From: Auxenochlorella pyrenoidosa
Taxonomy: Eukaryota > Chlorophyta > Trebouxiophyceae > Chlorellales > Chlorellaceae
DNA: 64,000 nucleotides
Assembly: GCA_001430745.1 (NCBI GenBank)
Contig: KQ481962.1
Span: forward strand, 358,970 to 422,969
Reading direction: 5' to 3'
Part shown: positions 1 through 10,456 of the stretch, piece after piece
How the letters are laid out: each line of letters starts with the position of its first letter
How positions within the stretch are numbered: the first letter of the stretch is position 1
Made by a program: the position numbers and the translations under genes
The notes under the pieces: generated by a model
Database searches by the model: none
Told to the model about the DNA's origin: nothing
The model's input: only the letters and a program-made list of their open reading frames with translations

Positions 1-2264
1 TCGCCGCCCAGCGCGTGCGCCACCTCCTTCTCCAGCGCCTCGGTCAGCTTGGCCAGCAGGATCTGCTTGGTGCCCTGCGCCTTGAGCCCCCGCGCAGCCA
101 GCTCCTCGCGCAGCTGGGCCACCTGCGGCGGCGCGGAGCAGTGCACAGGCGGGGCAGTGGTGTGCGCGAGGAGCAGCGGACAGGAGGCACACGCCCCTTC
201 AAGGTCCCCCTTGCCCAAGTGCTGGCCGACTGGTCGCGCCCCGCTAGCCCGTGCTGATGCACATAAGCCCGGCCCGGCACCCCCCAGCCCTCACCTCCAT
301 CCGGTGCATGGAGCCGTACAGCTGCTGCGCGGCGTGCAGCTGCGCGTTGTTGGTGGCGGAGGGCGCGACGCCCTCGGCAGCGGCCGCCTCGGCCGCTGCG
401 GCGTCCTGGCTGACGTGCGCCGCCGCCTCGCGCGACACCTGCACACCAGCAGATGCAGTGCGTTTGGTGCATTCGAGCTGCATGCCTCGTGTCTCGCAAC
501 TGCAGCGACTCGCCCCAACAGATGCTCGACCAAATGCCCATGCATGGGTGGGTATGCTTGACAGGCAGCAGACTCCGTCGACTGCGCGTGCAGCCTGCTT
601 GAAGGCTGGCTCCCCCTGCGTGCCCGGCCCTGCGCAGCACCCACCTGCGCGTCCCACGCCTTGAGCCGCTCAACCAGCTCGTCCTTGAGCCCCTTGGTGG
701 ACAGCTTGCGCGCCCCGCACTCCTGCTTCAGCTCCTGCACCGTCAGGCTGCTCCACTGGCCGCAGGCGTCGGGCCACGTGGCCTGTGCGTGGTGTGGAGT
801 GGGGGAGGGACTTGTATGTGTGTGAAGGGGCACCCAGGATCACGTGTGCGCTGTCGAAACGAGGCAGCACACAGCACGGCCTGCCAACGCCGTGCAAGCC
901 AGCCCACGCCCGCCGGCCCACGCAGAGCGCTCTCATGCGCCGCTCCCGCCCCGCCCGGGGCCCACCTCCTCGGGGCTGAGCAGCCTGTCGGCGATGAGCA
1001 GGGCGTTGGCCATGGACAGCGCCTCCCACTGGCTGGTGGGCATCATGCAGCCACTGCAGCCAGGGCGGGGGGGGGAGCGCAGGAGGCGAAAGATGGCCCC
1101 GCCTGTGGGGGCACTCTGCCGGCTGCGTGCCGCATGCTGCCGGCGCAGAGGCACGCAGCTGTGTCCAACCGCCCTGCGCAGCAAATCCCACTTCGCCATC
1201 CGACGCGGCCACTCGTCCCGCTGCAAAGGCCCTGCCCTCCATGCCCCCTCCCTCCCTGCCTGCCGCTGCGCCCCGGGTGAACCCCCGGCGGTCCCCCCGC
1301 GCCGCTCACCGGCTGTCGAACAGCTGTCGCAGCTCCTCCTCGCTCATCTGCTGCGGCGGGCGCACCATGTTGGCGGGCACGTTCTCGGGGCCGTACACCG
1401 GCAGGCCCAGCTCCTCGCGCACCTGCCCGGGGAAGGGGGGGGGGGGGGGGCAGTGAGGCAGGTTTGCCGCGTGGGCGCAGCCCGCGGGTCAAGCGCAGCC
1501 CGCATTCTTGGGCGAAGGGTGCTGCTGTAAAGAGCATGGTGTCGGCCGGCGGCCGGGCGCAGCTGCGCCGGCATGCCTCCTGCGGCGCGGGACGCAGCCA
1601 GGGGTTGCTGCACCAAGCTCGCCGCCCACCTTGCGCAGCAGCTTGGCGCGCAGGTTGTCCTTGTTGTCGCGCCCGCCCAGGCCGCGCTGCTTGCACAGCG
1701 TCTGCAGGGCAACCGATGGGGGCAGCACCCACAAGAGGCATGGGTGGTGGGCCAAAGTAGCAGGGCCCGCCGTTCGCCACGCTGCCGCAGTCGGCCAAGC
1801 AATCCTGCAGATCCTGCCTGCCCGCTAGCGTGCCGCACCTTGAGGTCAAAGTACTCGACATCATCCTCACGCAGCCGCATCATCAGGCTGTGCAGCTCTG
1901 CCTCGCTCTCCCCGCCAGAGCTGAACCGGGTGCCGCGGGCATCGCCCGCCGCGGCCGCGGGGCGCAGTACCGTTCTGCCAGGCCGCCTGCAGTTCATGCA
2001 AGAGTAGGTGTTGTCACACCAAACAGGGCCACCAAAAGCTGCGCTGCAAACCTGCGACAGCAGCCCGCCGGTGGCGGCAGGCGCCGCCGCCAACATGCAT
2101 GGGCGCCTGGCGGCCCTGTTGTCACGGTTGCGCATGCTCAGAACAATTGTTCCGACATGGATGCCATGATGGGAGTGCACAAAGCAAGGTGGGGCGACTG
2201 AGCTGCGAAAGCTCGTCTCGCGGCGACACCTCCGACCCTCCCTCGGCTCGCCTGCTGGCGCCAT
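1..2264 (-). CDS. Multi-SAP-domain protein (partial, 3' end outside window)
   Basis: Seven exons can be traced on the minus strand: 1839-2264, 1630-1701, 1310-1422, 966-1053, 645-782, 295-438 and <1-122. All junctions are GT-AG and phases match. Three SAP-like helix-turn-helix motifs are visible: exon 2 (LCKQRGLGG...LRAKLLRK), exon 5 (LKQECGARKLSTKGLKDEL) and exon 7 (LREELAARGLKAQGTKQIL). SAP motifs usually bind AT-rich or scaffold DNA, or RNA. Exon 3 carries a conserved-looking ELGLPVYGPENVP stretch ending in EEELRQLF. The ATG at 2264 has a strong context (A at -3, G at +4); an in-frame ATG at 2135 is an alternative. The N-terminus is rich in Arg, Ala and Ser and could be an organelle presequence, which is inference. 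A plastid nucleoid protein is possible but I do not recognise a specific orthologue. Confidence 0.72.
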
Positions 2265-2741
2265 TGTGCTGTCTTATCAATCGAGCGCTGCGTGGCCTGG
2301 CCGGGGCCAGCGCCGCTGGCCCCAAGAGCGGAGCGCCCAGAAGGGACAACATGCGTCCTCAGCAGCGGCTGGCGTTCATATCGAGCTCCACGTATCAATT
2401 CGGACGGACTACAGTCCCCGATGGCGGCCTTCCCACCCATCGTTTCTCAGGGTAGCATGGCGCAGCAGCTGTGGAGTGCAGCTGTTTGAGCATATAGAAT
2501 AAATATTCTCTGCGCAGATTGCACAACGCTTGTCCCTGTCGACTGCCTCACCGCTGCTCCAACTTGAGGTGCCTCCCAGCGCTCTTTGTTTTATTTCAAT
2601 TTGTCAAGCAAAGCTTTCGTACACTAAAGCAGCGCTCACAGCGTCCCAAGCTCAGGGTTGAGGGCAAGCCGCCTGTCAGCACCTTCTTGCGGCCTCCTGA
2701 GGGCGCCCCGACAGCAGAATACAAGCGTGTCGTGGGGCGCC
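2265..2741. promoter_or_regulatory. Divergent intergenic region, SAP gene / L11
   Basis: This spacer lies between the start codons of two divergently transcribed genes and must hold both 5' leaders and promoters. It is less GC-rich than its surroundings, with an AT-rich patch around 2491-2510 (catatagaataaatattctc). No defined factor site could be assigned. Confidence 0.4.
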
Positions 2742-3718
2742 ATGTCCAAGGCCAAGGCGGTGACGGCCACAATACGGCTAGTCATCCCGGCGGGGCAGGC
2801 CAAGCCGTCGCCGCCGGTTGGCCCGGCGCTCGGCCAAGCGGGCCTCAAGATCATGGACTTTTGCAAGGACTTTAATGCTAAAACGGCAGATTACAAGGTC
2901 AGAGCTTGCATGGCATGCAGCGTATGCGACAGCGGCATGCCTGCATTCCGCCGCTGCAAGCATGTCGCTGGCCATCTTTCTGGGGGGTGGCACTGCTCGC
3001 CTCACCCTTCCATCTTGAAAGCAGTGGCTGACTCTGATGCCCCGGCTTTGATGTGGCATGCATACACGCCAATAGGCGCCCTTGGCCCTTGGCGCCCGGC
3101 TCGCCACCTGCCTGCCTCCCTTCCTGCCCTCTGCCTGCAGTCGGACGTGCCTGTGCCGGTTGAGATCACTGCCTTTGCGGACAAGACCTTCAAGTGAGCG
3201 CCGAGGCCAGGGTTGAGGAAGCCATCAGCGCAGGCTGCGCAGCTGCTGCAGGCCGGCGTGGAGTGCAGCATGCATGCAGGCTGTCGCAACCGGCAGCCCG
3301 CATGGCAGCGGGCACTGTGGGCGCGTGCCGCGCAGGGCTGCATTAGCACCCTTGGGGCCCCCGTCAGCATCTTGCACCCACCCGCCAGTGCACCAGGGGC
3401 CTGCCACTCAGTGTCTCCCTTCCACAGTTGGTTCAGGCCCAGCTCATCCCGTTGCTCGCTGCCTGCCCCTGCTGCAGGTATGTGATGAAGACGCCGCCGG
3501 CCTCGTACTTCATCAAGCAGGCAGCGGGCATGGACAGCGGCAGCCAGAAGCCGGGGCACCAGCACGTGGCTGCCATCTCCCTCAAGCACCTGCACGAGAT
3601 CGCACTGGTCAAGCAGAAGGACCAGCCGCTGGTGCCGCTGCAGTCGCTGGTGAAAAGCCTGATGGGCACCTGCCGCAGCATGGGCGTGCGCGTGGTGGCG
3701 CGGCCAGAGGACGCGTGA
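2742..3718 (+). CDS. Mitochondrial ribosomal protein L11 (uL11m)
   Basis: Three exons, 2742-2897, 3141-3193 and 3478-3718, give a 149-aa protein. The phases are 0 and 2, with GT-AG introns. The N-terminal L11 domain shows the [18 protein letters not shown] signature (about residues 15-32) and FCKDFNAKT. The C-terminal rRNA-binding domain shows [27 protein letters not shown] and a SMGVRVV ending. Bacterial and plastid L11 are about 140 aa. The FCKDFNA variant in place of FCKxFN and the LHEIALVKQ segment resemble the plant mitochondrial form, so mitochondrial is preferred over plastid. L11 forms the GTPase-associated centre with 23S-type rRNA and the L7/L12 stalk. There is no long presequence, which is typical for mitochondrial L11. 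Confidence 0.93.
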
Positions 3719-4033
3719 GCGCCCAGGCCGCCCTGCTGCTGCGGCTGCGCTGCCCTGGCCCTGCCCTCTGCACCCCTTGCTCTGGACATGCCCTGAAATT
3801 CTTGCCCCACCTCTACTTGATGTTCCCGCCCCACCTTGCATGCTCCCTGCTGGCGCTGATCTCCGCCCTCCTGCTCTTCCTTGATGCACTCCTTCTCTTG
3901 TCCAGCTCCCTGCAACTCCTCACCGCCACCTCTCTCCAGCTGGGCTGCCTGCACCCTGCCAGTTGCTGACGTGGCCAGCCTCCCTACTCGGACAGCTTTT
4001 ATCGGCTCGTCCTCTGCCCCAGTTTAACCGCAC

Positions 4034-4038
4034 TGTAA
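4034..4038 (+). terminator. TGTAA polyadenylation signal for L11
   Basis: TGTAA is the usual near-upstream polyadenylation element of chlorophyte algae. This copy is 316 nt past the L11 stop and about 76 nt before the oppositely oriented signal at 4114, so the two convergent transcripts nearly meet here. Confidence 0.5.
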
Positions 4039-4113
4039 GGTCTGCCAACCACCGTGCAAAGTCCCTGCTGTTGCAACATAGCAAAGCGGAAGAGGGCTGC
4101 TGATAAGCTGTAG

Positions 4114-4118
4114 TTACA
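4114..4118 (-). terminator. TGTAA polyadenylation signal for the 4545-5999 gene
   Basis: TTACA on the plus strand reads TGTAA on the minus strand, about 430 nt after the stop codon at 4545. It implies a long 3' UTR. The rest of 3719-4544 holds only the two convergent 3' UTRs; no gene is seen. Confidence 0.4.
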
Positions 4119-4544
4119 AGATGTTACCAGCAAATTCCAGTGGGGATAAGTCGATTCGTAAGGTGGAGCACAAGTTAGCAGCCGGGGGGCTGTATGATTT
4201 CGCGACAAGAATAAGTTCAACAACAGTAAAGTTGAGGGAATGTGTAGCATTTGCAAGAAAAGGACATTTCTTTTCTGGCCGTGGCAAAGGTTGCGTTTTG
4301 GGCAGGGCATCACGAGCATGGGTGCCAAGGCAGAGTGTCAGACATTGGACACCGGCAGGCAGGGCATCAAGAGAGGCTGGCGCAGTGAGAGCAGGCTCGA
4401 TGGAGGCAATAAAAGGAAAGAGGGGGCTGGCGCAGACAGAAGAGCTGGGGAAGGAGTTGCAAAACGCTCAGGAGGCGGCATGGGTTTGAGAGCTGGCACC
4501 ATCTGTCAATGGAAATGATCAAGCAGTGGGAGGGACGAGAGAGG

Positions 4545-5999
4545 TCAGAGATGAGCCACGGCAGCAACAGCGGCTGCTGAAGCAGTGAGGTCTTTCACAG
4601 CATTTGCGGCGCAGCCGACCTGGCGCGACCTCCGCCTGGCCGCCTTTTCCTGTGCAGCAGCGGCCACCAGCCCGTCGCGACGGCGCTCCACCTGCGCCTG
4701 CAACCTGGCCAGCCACGCCCTGTCGCTGCAGGTGTGCTCAGCAGGCAGCGTGCTCTGGGCAGCCAGCAGGCGGTCCAGCTGTGCGACGGTGAGGCCCTGC
4801 AGGTGCTTTATCACGCAGCGAACCAGGCGGCGGTGCTTGCGGGTGCTGTAGGTCAACGCACCGCGGCCCACCAGGGCGCCCCAGGCGACCAGGTACCGCA
4901 GAGCCAGCTGCAAAGGGAGGGAGGGAGGGAGGGACAGAGGGTTGGTGAGAATCCAGGGACCCGAGTACAGAGGAGCAGGGGAGAAACTCTGCACAAACTC
5001 CAGGCCCAGCCCCCCACCCACCTCGCCGCTGCTCCAGCCCGTCAGGAGTCGCAACCACAGCACCGCGGCAAAGTTGTGTCCGAACCACATGTTCCGATGG
5101 AGGCAGGGGTCAGACTGCGCCGCTGCCTCAATGAGCTCAACAATGCACCGCTCGTCAAAGGCAGCACCAGCGTCTGCTGCCGCCCGGATGACACCAACAG
5201 CGGTGGCAATGGCGGGCTGCACGCGCGTTGCTGCGGCAGGCTGCCCAAAGGAGAGGGCACACACAAAGCGCAAGACAGCGATGGCTGCATCCTGGGCAGC
5301 TGCAATAGATTCCGGCCCGCCGGCCAGCAGCGCGGAAGCTGCGCAGGCGGCGCGGTCTGCACGGTGCGGGGTGGGTGGTAGTCTGGTCAGCACCTGATCG
5401 TAGTTGCTGCCGACTGCTCTCCTGCAGTGCAACCACCATATGTGTTGCTCCGGAGCCTCTGCCTTCCACCTACCCACACCCTCACCCAGCAGGCGGGGCA
5501 GCCGTTCGTCCACCACAGCAAGCGCTGACGCGCCGCCGGGGCCCACCAGCGACAGGGCATGGCTGTGCTGGGACAGCAGGCGGCGCAGCTGGGCCGCAGT
5601 GCATGCAGGGTCTGCAGCGATGGCGGAGGTGGCTGCATCAACTGCATCCTGAGTGGCCCCGAAGAAGGTGCGCGCCGTCTCCGCCATCTCCGGCATGCTC
5701 AAGCCGGCAAAGATTGGCGAGACTCTGGTATTCATGTCGACGTAGGTTGGGGCAGCAAACCACGACATGCTGGTGTCTGCGGCGCTCGCGGCTGGGCGAG
5801 CAGCCACCCAGCAGGGCTCCTGCTTGCGCCTGCTGGGTGCTGGCAGTCCGGGGATATAAGCAGAGACATCCAAGCTGCCCACCAAGCGGGAGAGGCTCGC
5901 CGAGGGCTGGCCAGAGGGGAGATGCGGTTTGAATGGCAGCACCTGCTGGGGATGGACCGGACGCGGGGGGCGGCAGTCAAGACATGACCCACGACGCAT
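4545..5999 (-). CDS. Unrecognised alanine-rich helical protein
   Basis: The minus strand is open from the ATG at 5999 to the stop at 4545, but two stretches have strong splice signals and low-complexity translation. They are introns of 129 nt (5357-5485, phase 1) and 114 nt (4908-5021, phase 0), both multiples of three. Spliced exons 5486-5999, 5022-5356 and 4545-4907 give 403 aa. The first ~75 residues are Pro, Arg and Ser rich with few acids, compatible with an organelle presequence (inference). The rest is predicted mostly helical. It contains RCIVELIEAAAQSDPC, NMWFGHNFAAVLWLRLLTGW and a basic C-terminal part (STRKHRRLVRCVIKHLQGL) followed by an Arg/Ala-rich tail. It might be an organellar helical-repeat RNA-binding protein, but no motif proves this. 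Confidence 0.65.
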   Translation of the reverse strand: MRRGSCLDCRPPRPVHPQQVLPFKPHLPSGQPSASLSRLVGSLDVSAYIPGLPAPSRRKQEPCWVAARPAASAADTSMSWFAAPTYVDMNTRVSPIFAGLSMPEMAETARTFFGATQDAVDAATSAIAADPACTAAQLRRLLSQHSHALSLVGPGGASALAVVDERLPRLLGEGVGRWKAEAPEQHIWWLHCRRAVGSNYDQVLTRLPPTPHRADRAACAASALLAGGPESIAAAQDAAIAVLRFVCALSFGQPAAATRVQPAIATAVGVIRAAADAGAAFDERCIVELIEAAAQSDPCLHRNMWFGHNFAAVLWLRLLTGWSSGEVGGGLGLEFVQSFSPAPLYSGPWILTNPLSLPPSLPLQLALRYLVAWGALVGRGALTYSTRKHRRLVRCVIKHLQGLTVAQLDRLLAAQSTLPAEHTCSDRAWLARLQAQVERRRDGLVAAAAQEKAARRRSRQVGCAANAVKDLTASAAAVAAVAHL

Positions 6000-6902
6000 T
6001 TAACACCCGTCGGCCAGACATCTCCCTCTCATGCACTCATAATGATAATTCGCGCACCTGGCTGCGTTCCTGGGGTGCGCATGTGCTAGCGTTGCTGATA
6101 ACTGTCGGCTGGTTTGTGTTTGCGGGAGAGGCGGCGATGGCGGCGATGGAAACCTTGACCTGTCGGGCTGGGGCCTGGCGCTTGGCCGCGGCCATGCAAG
6201 TAACTGCAATTTCGTGCAATGGAGGGCCGCCTCGAGTATTCAGCAATTCGGCAAATGGCAAGTGGTTGGAGAGCCCAACTGCGCATTGAGGCCTCCTTTT
6301 CATTCCGAGGCATTTCACACAAACGCTTCTGGTTCTCACCGATGCGCCGCGGGACCCCGCAGATGGTCTGGGCGTTCATGAGGTTTCGGGAGCCTCGAGG
6401 CAGAGCAGGAGGCAGCCAGGGAGCTTGCGGAAGACCTTGAAGCGGACTGGTGCAGCAATGGGGGTGCAAGGCGCACTCTTCATCGACTTTGACTGTCGAG
6501 GAGCGCGCTGCGCGTGCCGTGCGCTGCACCTCCAGAGGCGTGGCAGAGGGGCACTCGTCAGCGCAATGGTGCAGCAGCATTGGTCTGCCTGGTACATCAC
6601 AGTGGCCAAGATTTGTCATGAAATCGGCAGCAGTGGGCACTTTCGCTTCAGTGGCTCATCCCCTCGCACGATGCAGTGCTTACAACCAGCGGAGGCAGAG
6701 AGGGCTGGGCAGTCAATACACAAAGGGAATGTGTCTGGGTCATTGATGTATGAAACAGGAGCAAGATCAAAGTGGGTGCAGCACAGCAGAGGAGTGGAAG
6801 CAATCAACATGGGTGTGAGCAGGGCATGGCGGTGGGGGTGCCGGGCATCGGGCTGCTGCTGCAGGGCGGGGCGCAGGCGGGCTTGGGTGCGCACTCCCCG
6901 CA
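6000..6902. other. Intergenic: promoter of the 4545-5999 gene and 3' UTR of the WD40 gene
   Basis: Both flanking genes run on the minus strand. A minus-strand TGTAA (TTACA at 6680-6684) lies about 220 nt after the WD40 stop and probably ends that transcript. The roughly 680 bases left would be the upstream region of the next gene. The open frames here are alanine/arginine-rich GC-driven frames with no family signature. Confidence 0.45.
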
Positions 6903-9824
6903 TCACTGCAGCGGGAAGCCGCCCGGCCCGATGGCCTTCCACTTCCACACCTTGACGCGGCCGTGCTCGTCCCCGGAGAACACCAGCTGCGCCGCCGCTG
7001 AGCCCGCCATGGCGCGCGCGTTGTTCACGTCGCCCAGCGTCCCGCGTGCCTGCGGGCGGGAGCGAGAAAAGTGCCAAGGCCCGTTGGGCGGCAGGGCTTG
7101 CAGCCAGACGTGGCGCCAGACCTCGGCACAACATTTCCCTGCAGGGTTGCTGCGCCCCACGCGGCAGGCAGGGCCGCTGCGCGCGTGCGCCCCACCTCGA
7201 AAGACGGTAGCTCCCACAGGCGTATGCAGCGCTCGCCATTGTAGCTGGCCATCAGCACGCAGCGATTCTAGAAGCCGGGCGGAGGGAGGCAGGGGGTAGC
7301 GGCGCGTCATCACGCTAGTGGGGCAGGGCACCGCGGACATACCAGCCAAAGCCGCCAGCTGCCCAACAGGGCCGGGCGCGCCTCGGTCGGTCGACAGATC
7401 AGGCCCCCGGCACCCCCCAACCCTGCGACCACCCCAGCCACCAGCCTCACCTGCGCATCTGCCACGCCGCACAGTGCCAGAATGCCCGCTAGGCTGTCGC
7501 CACGTTGTCCCGGCTCCTGCAGGCCGGGCGGCAGCGACAGAGCAGGCGCAAGTTACACGGCTGCTGTGTTGCAGGTGCTGCTCATTGACTGCCCTGCCAG
7601 CCCAGCTGCGCAGCCTTGCAGCCATAGGCGCAGAGCGGCGGCACATACTCTGTCGGCGGCGCGCCGTGGCACAGCAGCGCGGCACCCCCAGCTTTCCACA
7701 CCCCCCTGGGCCCTGCCTGCTCCGGGAATGTGAAGATGGGGGTGGGGTTGATGATGAGCCCTGTGGCCGGGTCCGCCGGCTCCCAGATCTTGATCAGGCC
7801 GTCCAGGCTGGCCGACACGATGTGCCCCTCCCACACGGTCAGGTCGGTGATGCAGGGCACGTCGGAGCCGCTGTGCGCGCGCTCGATCGTCTGCCGCGCC
7901 GCCCCCGTGCTGAGGTCCCACACCTGGGCCGGGGGGGGGGGGGGGGGGCTCGCGCGCGGGGGGGCAGCAGTGCTGGGTGCGAGCTCGCGCTGCAAGGGGG
8001 CGCTGGCCGTGCCGGGGGAAGGCACGCGGCTGCACCCAGCAGCAAGCCCGCGCTGCCCACCCACCCAGCAAGCACTGCTGCTGCCGCCCCTTCCTGCCCA
8101 CGTTGCCGACCGGCACGTCCCCGCTGGCCGCGCCCCCCCACCCCACCCCACCCACCCACCCCACCTTGAGGGTGCCCAGGTAGTCGGCAGAGAAGAGGAA
8201 CGGGTGCGAGGCCCAGAGGCAGGAGATGGGCGCGCGGTGGCCACCCTGCTCCGCCTTGAGCACGGCCACGCAGCCCCACTGGTTGCTGGCGGGGTCCAGC
8301 TTCCACACCCGCAGCGACTGGTCCTGCCCCGCGGAGAAGAGCATGTCGCCCGCCGCCGCCAGCGCCTGCACCGCGCCCTGCACACCGGGAGGCCGGCGGG
8401 GGTGGCCAGCGTCGGCGCCGACGGGCTGCCTGGCGCTGGGTCCTGATCAGCCGCCTGCCACGCCAAGCTCCCGCTCGGCCGGTTCCAGCGGGCCTGATCC
8501 ACCCAATGTGCTGTGTGAGAGCGCCGCTGTGTGGCAGCAGGTGCCCCTGCCATGCCGCTGCAACACCAACCACCACATCATGCTGCACGGCCGCCACTGG
8601 CCCGGGCAGGCAGGCGCGCGGGCACCCACCGTGTGCCCCTCCATGGGCGGGTACTCCAGGTTGCTCTGCATGTTCCAGGCCTTGACCTGCCCCGCGCCCG
8701 CCTTGGTCTTCAGCCCCACGAAGAGGAATCCGGCAAAGACGAGCATGCAGGCCACCTCGCCGCCCACCTGCACGGTGCTCACGCACTGCGGCGGGGCAGG
8801 GGGGGGGCGGCGGCTGGTGCACAGCACAGCGCAACGCCTGGCGGCATGCTGCACGGCACACCGCAGGGCCCTCGTGACCCAGCCAGCGCGCCAGGCCGGC
8901 CAAGAGTACAAGCAGCACGGCCTGGCCATGCCCCCTGCTGCCCGCCCTGCTGCCCTAAGCCTGGGCCGCTGGGCCCTACCTGGCCAGTGGTGCAGCTCCA
9001 GACCCGCACCGTGCCGTCGTGGCTGCCCGTGAACAGCTGGCCGCCCGCCTCGTCCATGAGCACGGTGGTGACCTGGCGGCAGGCGGGCAGGCAGGGAGCA
9101 GCGGGGCGGCGCCGTCAAGGGCTGTGCTCGCGCCTGCGGTCTTGTGGCCTTGGCGCTGGGCAGGGGCCTGCCAGCTGTGCGGGCCTGCTCCCTGTTGGCC
9201 GCAGGCTGCGGCTGCCAGAGTGCCTGGCCTCCGGCTTGCAGGCGGCCGACATTCCGCTCCGGCTGCCAAGACTGCGTGCGCCCTGCCTCGCACCTTCTTG
9301 GTGTGCCCCTTGAGCTCCGCCACGAATTCGAGGTCGTTGGGCGGCGGCTCGCGCTGCGACGCTGCCTGCCGATCTCCCTCGTACCGCCCGCGCCCCCGGC
9401 CACGGCCGCCTGCAGGCGGGCACATGGGCGGCGGGTGGGCTGCAAGCATGAACGTGCAGGGCATGCAGAGGGATGCTGCTGCAGCAAACAGGCGAGGGCA
9501 GAGCAGCAGCAAGAGGGGGCTGGTCCAGCTGCCATCGCTTCCAACCGCCTCACCTCGGCCGCCCCAGTAGCCGCGCCCGCGGCCACGACCGCCCTGCGTA
9601 AAGTTCTGGTTGTAGCCGCGGCCGCCACCCCCATTGTTGTAGCCGCTGTCCTGGTAGCCGCCTCTTCCACCGCCGCCGCTCTGGTAGCCGCCTTGGTAGC
9701 CGCCCCTCCCTCCGCCGCCACTCTGATAGCCGCCCTGATAGCCGCCTCTGTTGCCGCCCTGATACTGGTTACGGCCGCGCCCCCGGCCGCGGCCGTAACC
9801 GTCTCCAGTGTCCATGCTCGCCAT
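6903..9824 (-). CDS. RGG-box WD40-repeat protein, ZFWD-like
   Basis: Nine exons (9554-9824, 9294-9409, 8980-9072, 8630-8785, 8165-8377, 7717-7923, 7451-7516, 7196-7267, 6903-7049) give 446 aa with all phases consistent. Residues 1 to ~115 are made of GYGRGRGRG and repeated GGYQGGYQSGGGGRG units, an RGG/GY-rich low-complexity region typical of RNA binding or condensates. Residues ~120-446 hold WD40 repeats: LFTGSHDGTVRVWSCTTGQ, LFSAGQDQSLRVWKLD, IVSASLDGLIKIWEP, CIRLWELPSFE and VFSGDEHGRVKVWKW. Repeat order and the phrases CVSTVQVGGEVACMLV and LAGILALCGVADAQ match plant ZFWD (CCCH zinc finger plus WD40) proteins. No CCCH finger is seen; the RGG region takes its place. The intron after exon 6 uses a GC donor (CAG|GCAGGG). 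The start at 9824 (MASMDTG) is preferred; 9815 is possible. Confidence 0.88.
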
Positions 9825-10456
9825 GCAGCCAGCAGCACCACGCTCAGGTCGACACAAGTGGTGTTGGGCCTACACCGACAGCGTGCTGCCCACCGCCGCC
9901 GCTGCTCCGCCGCCGCTGCCCAGCGCCTGCTGGGCGGCCCACTATCGGCGCTGTCGAACTTCTTTGGGTCTCGAAAGCTTCCCAGATGACCCGCTGGCCG
10001 CTGTACACCTGCGACCGCTCGCCGGCCCAAGTCTCAAAGCAGAAACAGTAACGCTTGAGAGCTCTGGTAATTTTCACGAAATGTGTTGGAGTGATGAGGA
10101 CTGCAGGAGAGCAGAAAGCTCGGCCTTGCTCGACAGGCTGCTGTGGCCGTGCTGGGCTGCCTCGCTTTGAGCATCGTTGCCTTGCGGCACGGCATCGAGA
10201 TATTGCATTTGCAGTGCACAACTTGCTACCCACTTCCAATCGATCAGAGGCAGTCAGGGAGTTGCCGTCAAGGGTTGCAAGTGCGTTTGCGGCTGCACCA
10301 CCATGGCGGGCTGTGCGCCGGTTGTAAGCACTCGGCTGCAGTCCGGCACGCTGCTGCGCCGCGTTCCAAGGTGCGGGGGCCGCATGCAACGCTGCACACT
10401 TTGCGCCCAAAGGAGGTTTCTGCCGAGAGGGCGTGCCTGCTTCTGACCAACCATAT
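9825..10456. promoter_or_regulatory. Divergent intergenic region, WD40 gene / ATP-ADP translocase
   Basis: This 632-nt spacer lies between opposing start codons. Reading frames across it are short and carry no recognisable family signature. It must contain both promoters and leaders. No specific site was identified. Confidence 0.4.

Noticed and set aside
6086..6640. 184-codon minus-strand frame between two genes
   Set aside because: Composition is unlike the genes here, it contains no recognisable motif, and a polyadenylation signal of the neighbouring gene lies just beside it.
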